Assembly (NCBI GenBank): GCA_963727245.1
Contig: CAVSFO010000016.1
Coordinates: 1-64,000, forward strand
Length of the DNA stretch: 64,000 bases
Reading direction: 5' to 3'
From: JBKQVT01 sp963727245
GTDB taxonomy: Bacteria; Planctomycetota; Planctomycetia; Pirellulales; Thermoguttaceae
Part shown: in pieces, positions 36,752 to 46,440 of the stretch
Layout: each line of letters starts with the position of its first letter
How positions within the stretch are numbered: the first letter of the stretch is position 1
Translations under genes and position numbers: made by a program
Notes under the pieces: generated by a model
The model's input: only the letters and a program-made list of their open reading frames with translations
Told to the model about the DNA's origin: nothing
The model's database searches: none

Positions 36752-38287
36752 ATGAGCCCCAACCAGCAATCGTTTCCCAGTCCCCACGACGTCGTCCGCC
36801 TCCTGGCCATTCATTGGCGGCGCTGGCTTGCCCCGGCCGCCCTGCTGGGCATCGCGGCGGCCGTGTACGCCGTGGCCGCGGGGCCCACCTGGCAGGCCTC
36901 CCAGGCCCTCATCCTGCGCAACGAAGCGGCCAACAATGAGACCGGGCCGGGCAAGTTCAGCCGCAACGACGAAATGAAGACGATCCAGGAAACGATCCTG
37001 GAATTGGTCAAGAGCCGCGCCGTGCTGTTGGCCGCTGCGAAGGAGGCCGGCCCACCGGCCGGCGCCGCCGACAAGGCCGCCTGGCCCAGCGATCGCGACG
37101 TCCAGCAACTGCGGGAGGCCGTCAAGCTCACCCCGCCCAAGGGCGCCGAGTTCGGGGCCACCGAGGTCTTCTATCTCGAAGTCCGCAATAGCGACCGCAG
37201 CCGGGCGGTGGCGCTGAACCGCGCGATCGCCGCCCAGTTGCAGGCCCAATTCCAGCAACTCCGCGACCTCAAGGCCCAGAGCATGATCGACGAGATCAAC
37301 AAGACGGTCACCCTGGCCAACGCCGATCTGAAAGCGTCGCTGGCCCGGCTGAGCCAGATCGAAACCGCCGTGGGGAGCGACCTGGCCGAGTTGCGAGTCC
37401 TCGACAACGACGCCGGTTCCGGCGATAGCGCCATCGCCCGCACCGTCACGGAGATCAAGAGCGAGCTTCGGCAGGCGCGGGCCGCCGAGCAGTCGAACGA
37501 GCAACTGCTGGGGCTGTTGAAGGCCGCCCAGGACGATCCGGCCCGCTTGCTGGCCACCTCGAACCGTCTGCTGGATTCGCAGCCGTCGCTGCGGCGGCTG
37601 AAAGACGGGCTGGTGGATGCCCAGCTCCGCACCGCCGTCCTGCAGGGCAAAATGTCGGCCGAGCATCCGCTGGTGCTGGCGTCCAAGCAGACCGAGGAAG
37701 AGATCGGCCGCCACCTCCACAACGAAGTGGCCATCGCCGCCCGCAGCGTCGAAGGCGAGCGGCGGCTCAACGCCGACCGCCTCGCCACGCTCGAGACGCA
37801 ATTGGCCCAGGCCACCGATCGGCTCCGCCGGCTGGCCGAGGTCCGCGCCGTCTATAACAATCAGTTGGCTGAAACCGCCAGCCGCACGCGGCTGCTGGAG
37901 CGGGCCCAGCAGAACCTGGGCGAAGCCCGGGCAGCCCACGCCAGCGCCAAGGCCGCCAGCCTGCTTACCTGCATCGACGTGCCGGACGCCGGCATCCGGC
38001 CGGTCAGCCCCGGCCGGGCCACGATCATCCTGATGGGGATCGCCGGTGGGCTGCTGGTCGGTTTCGGCGTGGTCTTCCTCACGGTGCCGACAGCGCCGGC
38101 GGAGCTTGCCGCGGACTCGGCTGCGGACGCCGCCCCGGCCGGCAAGGTCATGCCGGCAGACCGCCTCGGCCGGCCGCTCCACTCGGCAAACGGGACGATC
38201 GGGCCCGCCAGGCCCGTCTTTCCGGCCGGGAGTAACTTATCCTTGAAGCAGGCACTGCACAAGATCGCCAGCGACAGCAGGGTATAG
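36752..38287 (+). CDS. Wzz/GumC-like polysaccharide chain-length determinant, no kinase domain
   Basis: The protein has 511 residues. An N-terminal cytoplasmic tail with VVRLLAIHWRRWLAPAALLG leads into the first transmembrane segment (about residues 25-46). A long periplasmic coiled-coil region follows (SMIDEINKTVTLANADLKAS, LRQARAAEQSNEQLLGLLKA, LNADRLATLETQLAQATDRL) and then the Pro-flanked second membrane segment with the Wzz motif VPDAGIRPVSPGRATIILMG. The topology is that of polysaccharide co-polymerases, which set chain length and recruit export machinery. The BY-kinase (Walker A, Tyr cluster) part is absent; the protein ends after about 85 cytoplasmic residues. It faces the Wzy-like gene 219 bases downstream. 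ATG 36752 gives the normal N terminus; an upstream frame reads into repeat D. Confidence 0.85.
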   Translation: MSPNQQSFPSPHDVVRLLAIHWRRWLAPAALLGIAAAVYAVAAGPTWQASQALILRNEAANNETGPGKFSRNDEMKTIQETILELVKSRAVLLAAAKEAGPPAGAADKAAWPSDRDVQQLREAVKLTPPKGAEFGATEVFYLEVRNSDRSRAVALNRAIAAQLQAQFQQLRDLKAQSMIDEINKTVTLANADLKASLARLSQIETAVGSDLAELRVLDNDAGSGDSAIARTVTEIKSELRQARAAEQSNEQLLGLLKAAQDDPARLLATSNRLLDSQPSLRRLKDGLVDAQLRTAVLQGKMSAEHPLVLASKQTEEEIGRHLHNEVAIAARSVEGERRLNADRLATLETQLAQATDRLRRLAEVRAVYNNQLAETASRTRLLERAQQNLGEARAAHASAKAASLLTCIDVPDAGIRPVSPGRATIILMGIAGGLLVGFGVVFLTVPTAPAELAADSAADAAPAGKVMPADRLGRPLHSANGTIGPARPVFPAGSNLSLKQALHKIASDSRV

Positions 38288-38317
38288 GAAACTATCTCAA
38301 AAGAGCAAGTGCCATCG

Positions 38318-38498
38318 TCCCCTCTCCCTCCGGGAGAGGGTTAGGGTGAGGGCAAGCGGCGAGAAAGCAGCCACTTTTGGATGCGGCCCATAATGCCCTC
38401 ACCCCCGGCCCCTCTCCCAAAGGGAGAGGGGAGATTTTTTAAGTAGTCTCCAAGCGAGCCCGGGCGTAAATGATCCCCGGGCTGACGCCCGGGGCTCG
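38318..38498. repeat. Dispersed repeats E (copy 1) and J
   Basis: CCCCTCTCCCTCCGGGAGAG GGTTAGGGTGAGGG (38319-) and, inverted, GCCCTCACCCC ... CCTCTCCCAAAGGGAGAGGG (to 38431) form a palindromic element. Related pieces are at 24941-24971, 54482-54523 and 55863-55981. A CCCGGGCTGACGCCCGGGGC element (family J) follows directly before the Wzy-like gene. Confidence 0.75.
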
Positions 38499-38506
38499 GG
38501 GCCACG

Positions 38507-39899
38507 ATGACAGCCATTTACGTGATCGCCGCCTTGGTCGCACTCGTCTGGGGAACGATCTTCCTCGTGCGGGGATCGCTCGTCGGCGGCTGCCTGGTTT
38601 ACCTGCTGGCGACATCCTGTTTCGGCTACGACTTCGCCCACTTCAGCATCGGGCCCGTGCCGATGACGATCGACCGCCTGGTGCTGGCGGTGCTGTTGAC
38701 GGCATACGTTCTACAGCGCGGCGCTGGGCCGGACCCAGCGGAGACCGCCGGAAACCGTCGATCTGCTGGGGGCGGTTTTCCTGGGCGTGCTGGCCGCCAG
38801 CACGCTCTGGGGATCGGTGCCGGCCGATTTCAAGTCGCTCGGCCTGCGGTTCTTCGGCGGCTACCTGATCCCGCTGGCCCTCTATTGGATCGCCCGGCAA
38901 CTCCCCCTGGATCGCGGGCGAATCTCGTTCATTCAGGGCGTGCTGGCGGGCCTGGGGATCTATCTGGGCGTCACCGGCGTCTTAGAAATTACCGGCCAGT
39001 GGTGGGCCGTCTTTCCCGCGCACATCGCCGACCCGAACGTGGGCCTGCATTTTGGCCGCGCTCGCGGCCCCATGGTCCATTCGGTCAGCTTCGGTTTGTA
39101 CCTGGGCCTCGGCCTGCTGGCGACTTGGCTCTGGCAATGGCGGTTCGGCCGGCTGGGACGCCTGTTGCTCCTGCTGCCGGCGCCGATCATGTTGGCCGGC
39201 ATCTACGGCAGCTACACCCGCAGCGTTTGGATGGGAGCCGCCCTGGGACTGCTGCTGGTGCTCGCCCTGACGCTGCGGGGGTGGTGGCGGCCGCTGGTGC
39301 TGGGCGGCATGATTTCCGCCGCCCTGCTGGTGGCGGTCACCAGGATGGACAGCCTCGTCGCCTTCGACCGCGAATTGCCCGCTGAGTATACCGGCAAGAG
39401 CGTGGACTTGCGGGGCGAAATGGCCTACGTGTCCTGGAAGATGTTCTTGGACCGGCCCCTGTTGGGATTCGGCTTCGATCAGTTCTTCGAAGCCAAGCTG
39501 CCCTACCTGGCCGACCGATCCACCACGCTCGACCTGCAAGCCATGCGCACCTACGTTCACCACAACACCTTCCTCAGCGTGCTGACCGAAACCGGGCTGG
39601 TCGGACTCGGACTCTTCCTGGCCATCCTGGCCCTCTGGGGCCGCACCGCCTGGCGGCTGGCTTCCGATCGGGGCCTGCCCGACTGGGTCCGGGCCCAAGG
39701 GGCGCTCACCGTCGGCGCGTTGGGGCTGTACGTCTGCCAAGCCCTCTTCCACGAGCTGAGCTACCTGTCGATGGACAATGCCTTGCTGTTCTTCCTGGCC
39801 GGCATTGCCACGGGCCTGCACTCGCAACTGGCCGAGACAGGAAAGCATTGCGGCACGGTGCTCGGCGTCGCTATAATGGCGCCTATAATGGCGCGCTGA
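38507..39899 (+). CDS. O-antigen ligase/polymerase-like membrane protein (frameshifted)
   Basis: About 464 residues after joining two frames, with ten or more hydrophobic segments. The C-terminal part contains WFYGSYTRSVWMG-type sequence (GIYGSYTRSVWMGAALGLLL), RGEMAYVSWKMFLDRPLLGF-GFDQF and VHHNTFLSVLTETGLVGLGL, the periplasmic-loop pattern of the Wzy_C/O-antigen ligase (WaaL-like) family. It would polymerise or ligate surface polysaccharide. The N-terminal part (VIAALVALVWGTIFLVRGSL) is in another frame; the join lies at about 38717-38723 in CAGCGCGGCGCTGG. The ATG 38507 start gives a normal membrane N terminus. Confidence 0.82.
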
Positions 39900-39947
39900 G
39901 AGGCTGCCCCAGCCGGACCCACTCCAGCCGTAACCCGGAGGTTCCCA

Positions 39948-40889
39948 TGCGATTTGCCATACCCCTCGTCGTTGCGCTGGCCCTCATTCCCATTGGTTGT
40001 CGTTACGCGGTCAGAAACGGGCCGATCGTCGTGGTGACGGCATCGTACGGGGGCGCCAGTGCTCAGGTGGTTGCGGAGACGGTGGCCGCGCCGATCGAAC
40101 AGCAGGTCAACGGGGTTGAACACATGGTGCGGCTGGAATCTGAATCTCGCAGCGACGGCAGCTACATCGCTCGTGTGCGGTTTCAGCCCAATACCGATCC
40201 GAACCTTGCCCTGAGGCTGGTCCGGGACCGCGTCGCCCTGGCAAACCCGGTGCTGCCCGAAGCGGTCCGCGCACGGCGTCGCAGTGAAAGTCGGAGCCGC
40301 CGAGGTGAGCGAGAAGGACGTAACCATCGCGCTGGTGGATCGCGGCGAGAGCGGTTGGGATGCCCTGCGACGATTTTCCCAGTCCACTGTTAAGCGACTC
40401 TCTGCGGACGGGGCGATCGTGAAACCCGCGGTGTTCCCAGGCCCGGACGAGAAGCAAGTGCGTGTGTACATCGACCGGGCGAAGTGCGCCAAATACGGGG
40501 TATCTTTTGCCGAGGTGATGAAGGCTGTGCAGGCAGCCGACCCCGGCAGAAAGATCGACGACTTGGAGGCGCAGTTTGCTGCATTCGGTGATCGTCTGGT
40601 TGTGCCCCTCCCAGCCGGCGCGAAGATCGACGAACTGAAGGCGCAGCATGTGCGCTCCACGAAAGGCAACTCCGTCTCGCTCGGCACGCTGGCGGCGATC
40701 GGTTTGGTGAGCGTTCCCAGCGGGGTCTACCGCGTTGACATGTATCCGGCGGTGCGGATCACCGGTTTACCGCCCCAGGGAATGATGGCTGAGTCTGCGG
40801 CCGCGCGATGTGCAGAACTGGCCGATGCTGAGCGGAAGAGTCAACACCAGGCCGCCGGCTTCACGGTGGTCAACCTGACCGGGCGGTAA
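39948..40889 (+). CDS. RND-porter-domain-like lipoprotein (frameshifted)
   Basis: About 313 residues after joining two frames. MRFAIPLVVALALIPIGCRY is a lipoprotein-type signal with Cys at residue 18. The next region, PIVVVTASYGGASAQVVAET, VAAPIEQQVNGVEHMVRLES, and GSYIARVRFQPNTDPNLALR, LVRDRVALANPVLPEAV closely follows the start of the periplasmic porter domain of AcrB-type RND pumps, which in pumps comes after the first membrane helix. After a frame change at about 40266-40272 the second part (VRVYIDRAKCAKYGVSFAEV, DPGRKIDDLEAQFAAFGDRL) corresponds to the later porter/DN region. The normal twelve membrane helices are absent. Thus it is a free lipid-anchored porter-like domain, perhaps a regulator, decoy or adaptor. 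GGAGG six bases before ATG 39948 fixes the start. Confidence 0.72.
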
Positions 40890-41102
40890 CGCCGATTCCC
40901 TTGCGGCGCCCGCCGGCGTCGTCGCAGCGTCTCACCAAGTCATCCGACGCGGAAAAGCTCCGCGCGCGGTGCCACCCCCCCTATTCGGAGTAATTCGCCC
41001 TGCCCCACCAAATACGTTTGCCTTGCCCCATGCTGTCCCCCCGTTCCGCGACCTGATACAATGCCCCCTGTCACCTCCTGAACCCTGTGAGGAGTTTCTC
41101 CA

Positions 41103-42098
41103 ATGGCCCCGATTCTTCTCGGCTGCCTGGTCGGGTTCTTCGCCTGGTTCGCGCTGCGCTGCCTGCTGCTGGGCTTCTACACCGTCGATCAAAGCCAGCG
41201 GGCCGTCAAGACCTCCTTCGGCCGCGCCGAACGCGTCGGCACCGCCACCACCTTGGACGATCCCATCGCCCAATCGCTCCAGGACGAAGAACGCCAGCGA
41301 TACTGTTATCCCCAGGTCCGCGTCATCCATCCCGGCGGCCCCTATTTCAAATGGCCCTGGGAAAAAGTCTACAAGGTCACCATCGCCACCCAGACCATGA
41401 ACATGGCATGGGACCCCGAAAGTCCCTCCGCCAACGCCCAAGGCACCATCCTGGAAGCCGTCACCAAGGATCAACTCAACACCGGGCTGAAAGGCCAAAT
41501 CCGCTATCGCATCTCGGACAAGAACCTCTACGCCTATCTGTTCGGCGTCAATTTTCCCATCGCCCACGTGATGGGCTATTTCGTCTCGATCCTCCGCGAG
41601 CGGATCGCCAACTTCGAGGCTCCCACGTCCTCGCCCCTCTCGCCGGTCGCCGCGAAGCACGACACCCCCGCCATCGGCATCTCCATCAACGACCTCCGCA
41701 AGAACCTCAGCGACATCAACGACCACATGGCTCGCGAGAGCGCCAGCTCCGAAGCCCGCTACGGCATCAAACTCGACGCCTCCCTCATTACCGGCATCGA
41801 TCCCCCGCCCGACGTCGAGTCGGCGCTGGCCGCCATCAACACCGCCTACAACCAGGTCTCCTCCGACATCAGTCTCGCCCAGGCGGCGGCCGACCAGAAA
41901 ATCGTGCAATCCAAGCGCACCGTGGAAATCGAAACCCTCAAGGCCCAGGCCGAAGTCGAACCGCTCATGGCCATGGCGACCCAGCTCGCCGAACTCAAGA
42001 AAAGCGGACCCGACGTCCTGACGGCCTATCTCCGCAACGTCCGCCTCAAGCTCTTCAGCCAGTCCCGCCGCGTCATCCAGGAGGCCAGCCATGATTGA
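41103..42098 (+). CDS. SPFH/band 7 domain protein 1
   Basis: The protein has 331 residues. One N-terminal membrane helix (ILLGCLVGFFAWFALRCLLL) precedes an SPFH domain starting TVDQSQRAVKTSFGRAERVG, with PYFKWPWEKVYKVTIATQTM and GLKGQIRYRISDKNLYAYLF, and a coiled coil (AYNQVSSDISLAQAAADQKI, VQSKRTVEIETLKAQAEVEP). SPFH proteins form membrane-associated oligomeric rings or cages (HflKC, prohibitin, stomatin). The product ends 8 bases after the start of the second SPFH gene, so the two are coupled, like hflK-hflC. GAGGAG eight bases before ATG 41103 fixes the start. Confidence 0.88.
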   Translation: MAPILLGCLVGFFAWFALRCLLLGFYTVDQSQRAVKTSFGRAERVGTATTLDDPIAQSLQDEERQRYCYPQVRVIHPGGPYFKWPWEKVYKVTIATQTMNMAWDPESPSANAQGTILEAVTKDQLNTGLKGQIRYRISDKNLYAYLFGVNFPIAHVMGYFVSILRERIANFEAPTSSPLSPVAAKHDTPAIGISINDLRKNLSDINDHMARESASSEARYGIKLDASLITGIDPPPDVESALAAINTAYNQVSSDISLAQAAADQKIVQSKRTVEIETLKAQAEVEPLMAMATQLAELKKSGPDVLTAYLRNVRLKLFSQSRRVIQEASHD

Positions 42099-42992
42099 CT
42101 TCGCCATTGCCGCCGCTGCCACGTTCGTCGGCACCCTGATTGGACTGCCCCTCGTCCTCGGGCTGGCCCGCCTGCTGGGCCTCTACACCATCGTCCCGGA
42201 ACGCCAGTGCCAGGTCTACGTGCTGTTCGGCAAAGTCATCGGCCAGTTGGACGAACCCGGCCTGCATCTCCTTCTGCCAAAGCTCGGCCTGGGCGCGTTG
42301 ATCGTCAACCTCGCCGGACGCTGTTACACCCTCGACATGCGTCTCGACCAGGCCTACCTCCGCAGCCAGCCGGTCAACTCCGAGGAAGGCGCCCCCATGG
42401 GCATCGGGATCTGGTACGAAATGTTCATCAGCAATCCGGTTGCCTATCTCTTCAAGAACGCCGACCCTCGCGGCTCGCTGGCCGCCAACGTCGGCAACGC
42501 CACCGTCCGCTGCCTGAGCAACATGAAACTTGCCGACATGCTGGAAAACCGCCACACGATGAGCCTCACCGTCCGCACCGAAGTCTCGCCGCTTTCCGAA
42601 GAATGGGGCTACAAACTCGGCTCCGTTTACATCCGCAAGGTCCATTTCCGCGACGCCGGCATGATCCACCAGATCGAAGAGAAAGTCGTCAATCGCCTCC
42701 GCCAGGTCACCAGCGCCATCAAGCAGGACGGCTCCAACCAGGTCAGCATCATTACCAGCACCGCCGAGCGCCAGGCGGCCATCGAATTCGCCAAGGCCGG
42801 CGCCATGCGCCCGAAATCGTCGGCGCAGCCCTGCAAAAAATCGCCCAGGACCGCGAAATCTCCAAGGCCATGTTCGAAATCCTGGAAACCCAGAACATCC
42901 TCGACGGCAAAGCCGAAATCACCCTCGTCCCCCGCCAGCAGAATCTGCTGACCGACCTGCTGGCCGCCCAACCTAAACCCCCGACGGGATAA
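42091..42992 (+). CDS. SPFH/band 7 domain protein 2 (frameshifted)
   Basis: About 300 residues after joining two frames. One membrane helix near the N terminus (FAIAAAATFVGTLIGLPLVL), then YTIVPERQCQVYVLFGKVIG, LDEPGLHLLLPKLGLGALIV, YEMFISNPVAYLFKNADPRG and NVGNATVRCLSNMKLADMLE, typical of SPFH proteins. The continuation after about 42808-42813 (…AKAGAMRP | EIVGAALQKIAQDREISKAM, FEILETQNILDGKAEITLVP) is the expected C-terminal coiled region and ends at 42992; one C seems missing in the C run. It likely forms a hetero-oligomer with SPFH protein 1. Confidence 0.87.
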
Positions 42993-43015
42993 TGAGCCGC
43001 GGGGCGTAAGCGTTC

Positions 43016-43084
43016 CAGGGGAGAGAAGGGGAGATCGCTGATATTCGGCGCAGGAAATGAGACAAACCTGCGATGTCCCGTCTC
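43016..43084. repeat. Dispersed repeat, family F, copy 1
   Basis: GGGGAGATCGCTGATATTCGG and a following CAGGAAATGAGACAAACC, TGCGATGTCCCGTCTCC form an imperfect inverted repeat. Copies are at 46710-46776, 51022-51104 and 52110-52172; all share GGGG-A-..-C-GATATT/ATTC, GGCAGGAAATGAG and a closing GCGAT-TCCC. Here it lies between two convergent genes and may terminate both. Confidence 0.75.
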
Positions 43085-43107
43085 CCCGTCCGGAAAAGAC
43101 AGTAACG

Positions 43108-46100
43108 TCAGCGGAGTCGCTGGCGGACATACTTCTGGTCTTCGTCGCCAAGTTTTTCCAACGGGACGCTGATCACGGAGCCGTTTTCCAGTTCGAGCTT
43201 GACCACCTTGTTGGCCAGTCCGCGGAACTTGGCCGTGCGGTGGAAGTTGCCGCTCGAGTCGCTCCATTGGCGGAATTTCGCGGCCCGGGCGGCCTGGGTC
43301 TTTTTCTCGGGGGCGGCCGCCGGCTCCTCCGCCTTCGCTTCGTCCTTCCCCTTCGCCTTGGGCCCCTTGTCCTCCGCCGTGTCCCGGGCCTCCTCGGCGT
43401 TCTTCTTGGGGGCGGCCGCCTCCTCCTTAGGCGTCTCTTCGTCCTTCGCCGTCGCCTTGGGCTCCTTGCCCTCCGCCGTGTCCCGGGCGACGGGCTTGTC
43501 GTCGACTGCCTTCGGCGTCGCGCCTGGCACGACTAGTTCCGCCTGGTGAAGGGCCCAAGCCTGCGAAACCAGAACGCCATAGAAACTGCTCAGCAGTAGT
43601 CGCGACGCCCTTCCAGGAAAGTCGCATCGCAACTTGCGAAAGGGGCCTGTCGGGCTGGGCCCCACGTAGTAATAATCGTTCCAAGCTGCCGAAGGAGGCA
43701 AAGTGCTGACCTCAGACCAACAGACCAAGTGGTAGTTTCCCTGGAAGAAAACTCGATAACCGTAAAGGGTATTGGGACTCAGTACTTCCCTCTTGAAATC
43801 GGGGAAGCCGATCCGGTAGAAAGCCCCGAACCATCCCCCTGGGGCCGGCTGGTGGTTGTTGTCATTCCAATAGACCGTGCCCTCATCCTTCAGCGGATAG
43901 CAGTCTGACATGTAATAATCCCCGGCGGTCACCGCTTTGGTTTCCGGGTCGACAAAGAGCGGGCTATTCGCGCAGCGGCTGATGAGCACCCGCCGCTGAG
44001 CGGGATGGCCGTCGACGGCAGGGGCAGTGACGGTCGCGGCGAACAGGACCGGCAGCGCCAGTTTCGGTGAGTTGACCCCGGGCGTAATCCCGAGACCCAT
44101 GTGCGACAGGTCCAGCACATCACGGGCCTCGTGGAACACTTCCACCTTAATGCCCTTTTGGGGGTCGAACGAGCCCATCGCAAGCCACAGGCGGCCGAAG
44201 TAGCCGGCGATGCAGACCTTGCCGTGGCCCAAGGGGGCGATGGCGCAGGAAATCGAGGGAGGGAACCCGCATTTCGGCCCTGCCCGCCAAATCTTCTCGT
44301 GCCGCGGCTCGATCACCGCCAGCGGCCCCTCCTCTCCGGGATTGAGGGCCCAGAGATACTGTCCATCCCAACAGACGTTGCAAAAAGTGCTCAGATGGCC
44401 CCCGTAGTTGACGCCATTTGCCATCGCGGGACACGAGCTGCTGATCTCGATCGGCAAGACCCGCAGGCGGCCCTTCTCCTTCATCAACGCCACTTCGCTC
44501 TCGTGCGAACAAACCAGGTCGCAGCCCGGGTAAATAGGCATCCATTTGTCGACCTCGGGCTTCTGGACGATTTCGTCGTTGCCGTCAGCCGTGGTTCGCC
44601 GCAGCGTCAGCTTGTGAAAGATGACTTCCGGGTCCTTGACGTGAACGAGCTTCTCCACGGGAGGGTGCCGCATGATGCGCGCCTGCTTGGCATAAAAATC
44701 GTTCCGCGCCTTGGTCTGCTTATCACCCTCTTTGCGCAACTCGGGCAGCCGATGGAAGCGATCCACAAAGCGGTCGGCCAACTCTTGCAGATGCGGGTCC
44801 GGCATCTTCTTGACCTTGGCAAAGAAATCGAGATACAGCGGGTATAATTCGGGCTGGGTAAGATCGGTCAATGGGATGCATGGCGTATCCGTAAGGAAGC
44901 CCGTCAACCCCGGCAGCACCGTTAAGTCATAGTAGAACGGATAGAATCCGTCGAACTGGTGAGCACAGTACTCGTAGTGTTGTTTGCCGCCCATCCAGCT
45001 AAAAGCCCGCAGCAATTTCAGTCGATGCTCGCAAATGGCTGGCAGCTCTTTCGGCAGCCACGTGGAGCGCCAGGCGGGTGTAGCGATTCCCTCGTCGAAC
45101 AGTCCGTACTTCAGGTCCCACTGGGACAAGAACTCGAGCGATTCATCCCAGACTTTTGCCGCGGCCTTGGCGGTCAAGATGCGGTCGGCCGTCTCGCTCA
45201 TCTCGCACAGCAGCGTATAGTATTCTTTGCGCACTTCAGGGGGAAAACGACGTTCGCCGCCGATGCGCAGGTCGTTCCCCCACCTTCGCTTTTCCACGTA
45301 GGAGCGGTCTTCGAACGGCACTTTGGTCCCGCGGAAATCGGCCTCCAAGTGCGGCAGCGCCGCCCGCAGCCAGGGGATCGTCTTCGGCAAGATCCCAAAC
45401 TGGAATTCCATTCCGTTCATGGCCATGATCGCCTGCAGGGCGTCGCCGTGTACGGCCGGCTGATCGGGATTGAGCAACAGGCTGGCCTCGGCCAATGCCA
45501 AGGCTTGCTGCCACTGGCCGATGGCCACGAAGGCGTGCTCACGCTCGGCCAGGTGCTTGGCCTCCGCCACAGGATCGCTGGGCATGACCTTCTTTCCCGC
45601 CGCCTTGTCGACCAGTTCCGCGGCGGCGTCTTGGAGCCGCTGGGAAAATTTGGGCCAGGAAAGCCCCTTTTCCTCACGCCGCTCCAACTCCTTCTCGCCG
45701 CGCAGCAGCCGCCAGGCAAACTGGCCGCGGCGGTCTTCCCCCGTGCCATCCACGCGGTACTCGCCCATCAGATAAAGCGGCAACTGCCGCTCGACGCCCG
45801 GCACGCCGCTCAGGACCATCTCTCGGGCCAGGGCCTTGGCCTCAGCCAGCTCGACCACCAACAGCCCCGGCCGGCGCAAGAGCGTCTGCTCGACAAAGCA
45901 AGCCAGACCGCCTTGCAGGTTGTCGGCCTCCTGCGTCAGGCTGTTGTTCAGCAACGGCGGCACGGCCACGATGTCGGTGATCTTCTCCTGCCGCTTCTTG
46001 GCGGCGTCCTCCACCTTCGCGAACATCGCCGCCACGTCGGCCTCGGCCTGGTTGGTCAAGAAGACCGGCTCGGCGCAGAGCCGCAAGCCGCGTGCGGTCT

Positions 46101-46440
46101 CGCAAACCACCATCATCACGTGCGGCTTGGGTTCCTGGCTGTCGGTCAGGAAGATCAGCAAGTCGGCCTTGAGCATTTTGCCCAGGGCCGCCCGCTTGCC
46201 GGGGGCATCGGCGACCAGCAGGGCCTGCAACTCCTGCTCGCCCAGCACCTTGTCGATCTCGCTCCGCTCGACCAGCGCCGTGCCGGGCCGCTGCGTGAGG
46301 CGAACTTCCAGCAAGGCCGCCAGGTTTTGGGCATCGGCCGTCTTCGAGGTGATCACGCCGACGCGGGTCTCCGCCCACGCCGGATTGCTCGCCCAGCCGA
46401 CCGTCAGACATAGCACGCAGGTGACAGCCAATCGTCTCAT
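43108..46440 (-). CDS. Large exported CsgG-like protein with C-terminal SHD1 domain
   Basis: The protein has 1110 residues. MRRLAVTCVLCLTVGWASNP and AWA is a signal peptide. The first 130 residues (TRVGVITSKTADAQNLAALL, EVRLTQRPGTALVERSEIDK) resemble the CsgG/LpoB-type periplasmic domain. The next 250 residues contain TPR-like helices (FVAIGQWQQALALAEASLLL). Residues 650-950 contain WDGQYLWALNPGEEGPLAVI and other repeats like a beta-propeller. A Lys/Glu/Pro-rich linker (DTAEGKEPKATAKDEETPKE) leads to a C-terminal SLA1 homology domain 1: RQWSDSSGNFHRTAKFRGLA, NKVVKLELENGSVISVPLEK, LGDEDQKYV. SHD1 is typical of secreted planctomycete proteins. The frame is intact over 3.3 kb. GAGG is about nine bases before ATG 46440. 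The role is probably in binding or assembly at the cell envelope; no enzyme motif is seen. Confidence 0.86.
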   Translation of the reverse strand: MRRLAVTCVLCLTVGWASNPAWAETRVGVITSKTADAQNLAALLEVRLTQRPGTALVERSEIDKVLGEQELQALLVADAPGKRAALGKMLKADLLIFLTDSQEPKPHVMMVVCETARGLRLCAEPVFLTNQAEADVAAMFAKVEDAAKKRQEKITDIVAVPPLLNNSLTQEADNLQGGLACFVEQTLLRRPGLLVVELAEAKALAREMVLSGVPGVERQLPLYLMGEYRVDGTGEDRRGQFAWRLLRGEKELERREEKGLSWPKFSQRLQDAAAELVDKAAGKKVMPSDPVAEAKHLAEREHAFVAIGQWQQALALAEASLLLNPDQPAVHGDALQAIMAMNGMEFQFGILPKTIPWLRAALPHLEADFRGTKVPFEDRSYVEKRRWGNDLRIGGERRFPPEVRKEYYTLLCEMSETADRILTAKAAAKVWDESLEFLSQWDLKYGLFDEGIATPAWRSTWLPKELPAICEHRLKLLRAFSWMGGKQHYEYCAHQFDGFYPFYYDLTVLPGLTGFLTDTPCIPLTDLTQPELYPLYLDFFAKVKKMPDPHLQELADRFVDRFHRLPELRKEGDKQTKARNDFYAKQARIMRHPPVEKLVHVKDPEVIFHKLTLRRTTADGNDEIVQKPEVDKWMPIYPGCDLVCSHESEVALMKEKGRLRVLPIEISSSCPAMANGVNYGGHLSTFCNVCWDGQYLWALNPGEEGPLAVIEPRHEKIWRAGPKCGFPPSISCAIAPLGHGKVCIAGYFGRLWLAMGSFDPQKGIKVEVFHEARDVLDLSHMGLGITPGVNSPKLALPVLFAATVTAPAVDGHPAQRRVLISRCANSPLFVDPETKAVTAGDYYMSDCYPLKDEGTVYWNDNNHQPAPGGWFGAFYRIGFPDFKREVLSPNTLYGYRVFFQGNYHLVCWSEVSTLPPSAAWNDYYYVGPSPTGPFRKLRCDFPGRASRLLLSSFYGVLVSQAWALHQAELVVPGATPKAVDDKPVARDTAEGKEPKATAKDEETPKEEAAAPKKNAEEARDTAEDKGPKAKGKDEAKAEEPAAAPEKKTQAARAAKFRQWSDSSGNFHRTAKFRGLANKVVKLELENGSVISVPLEKLGDEDQKYVRQRLR

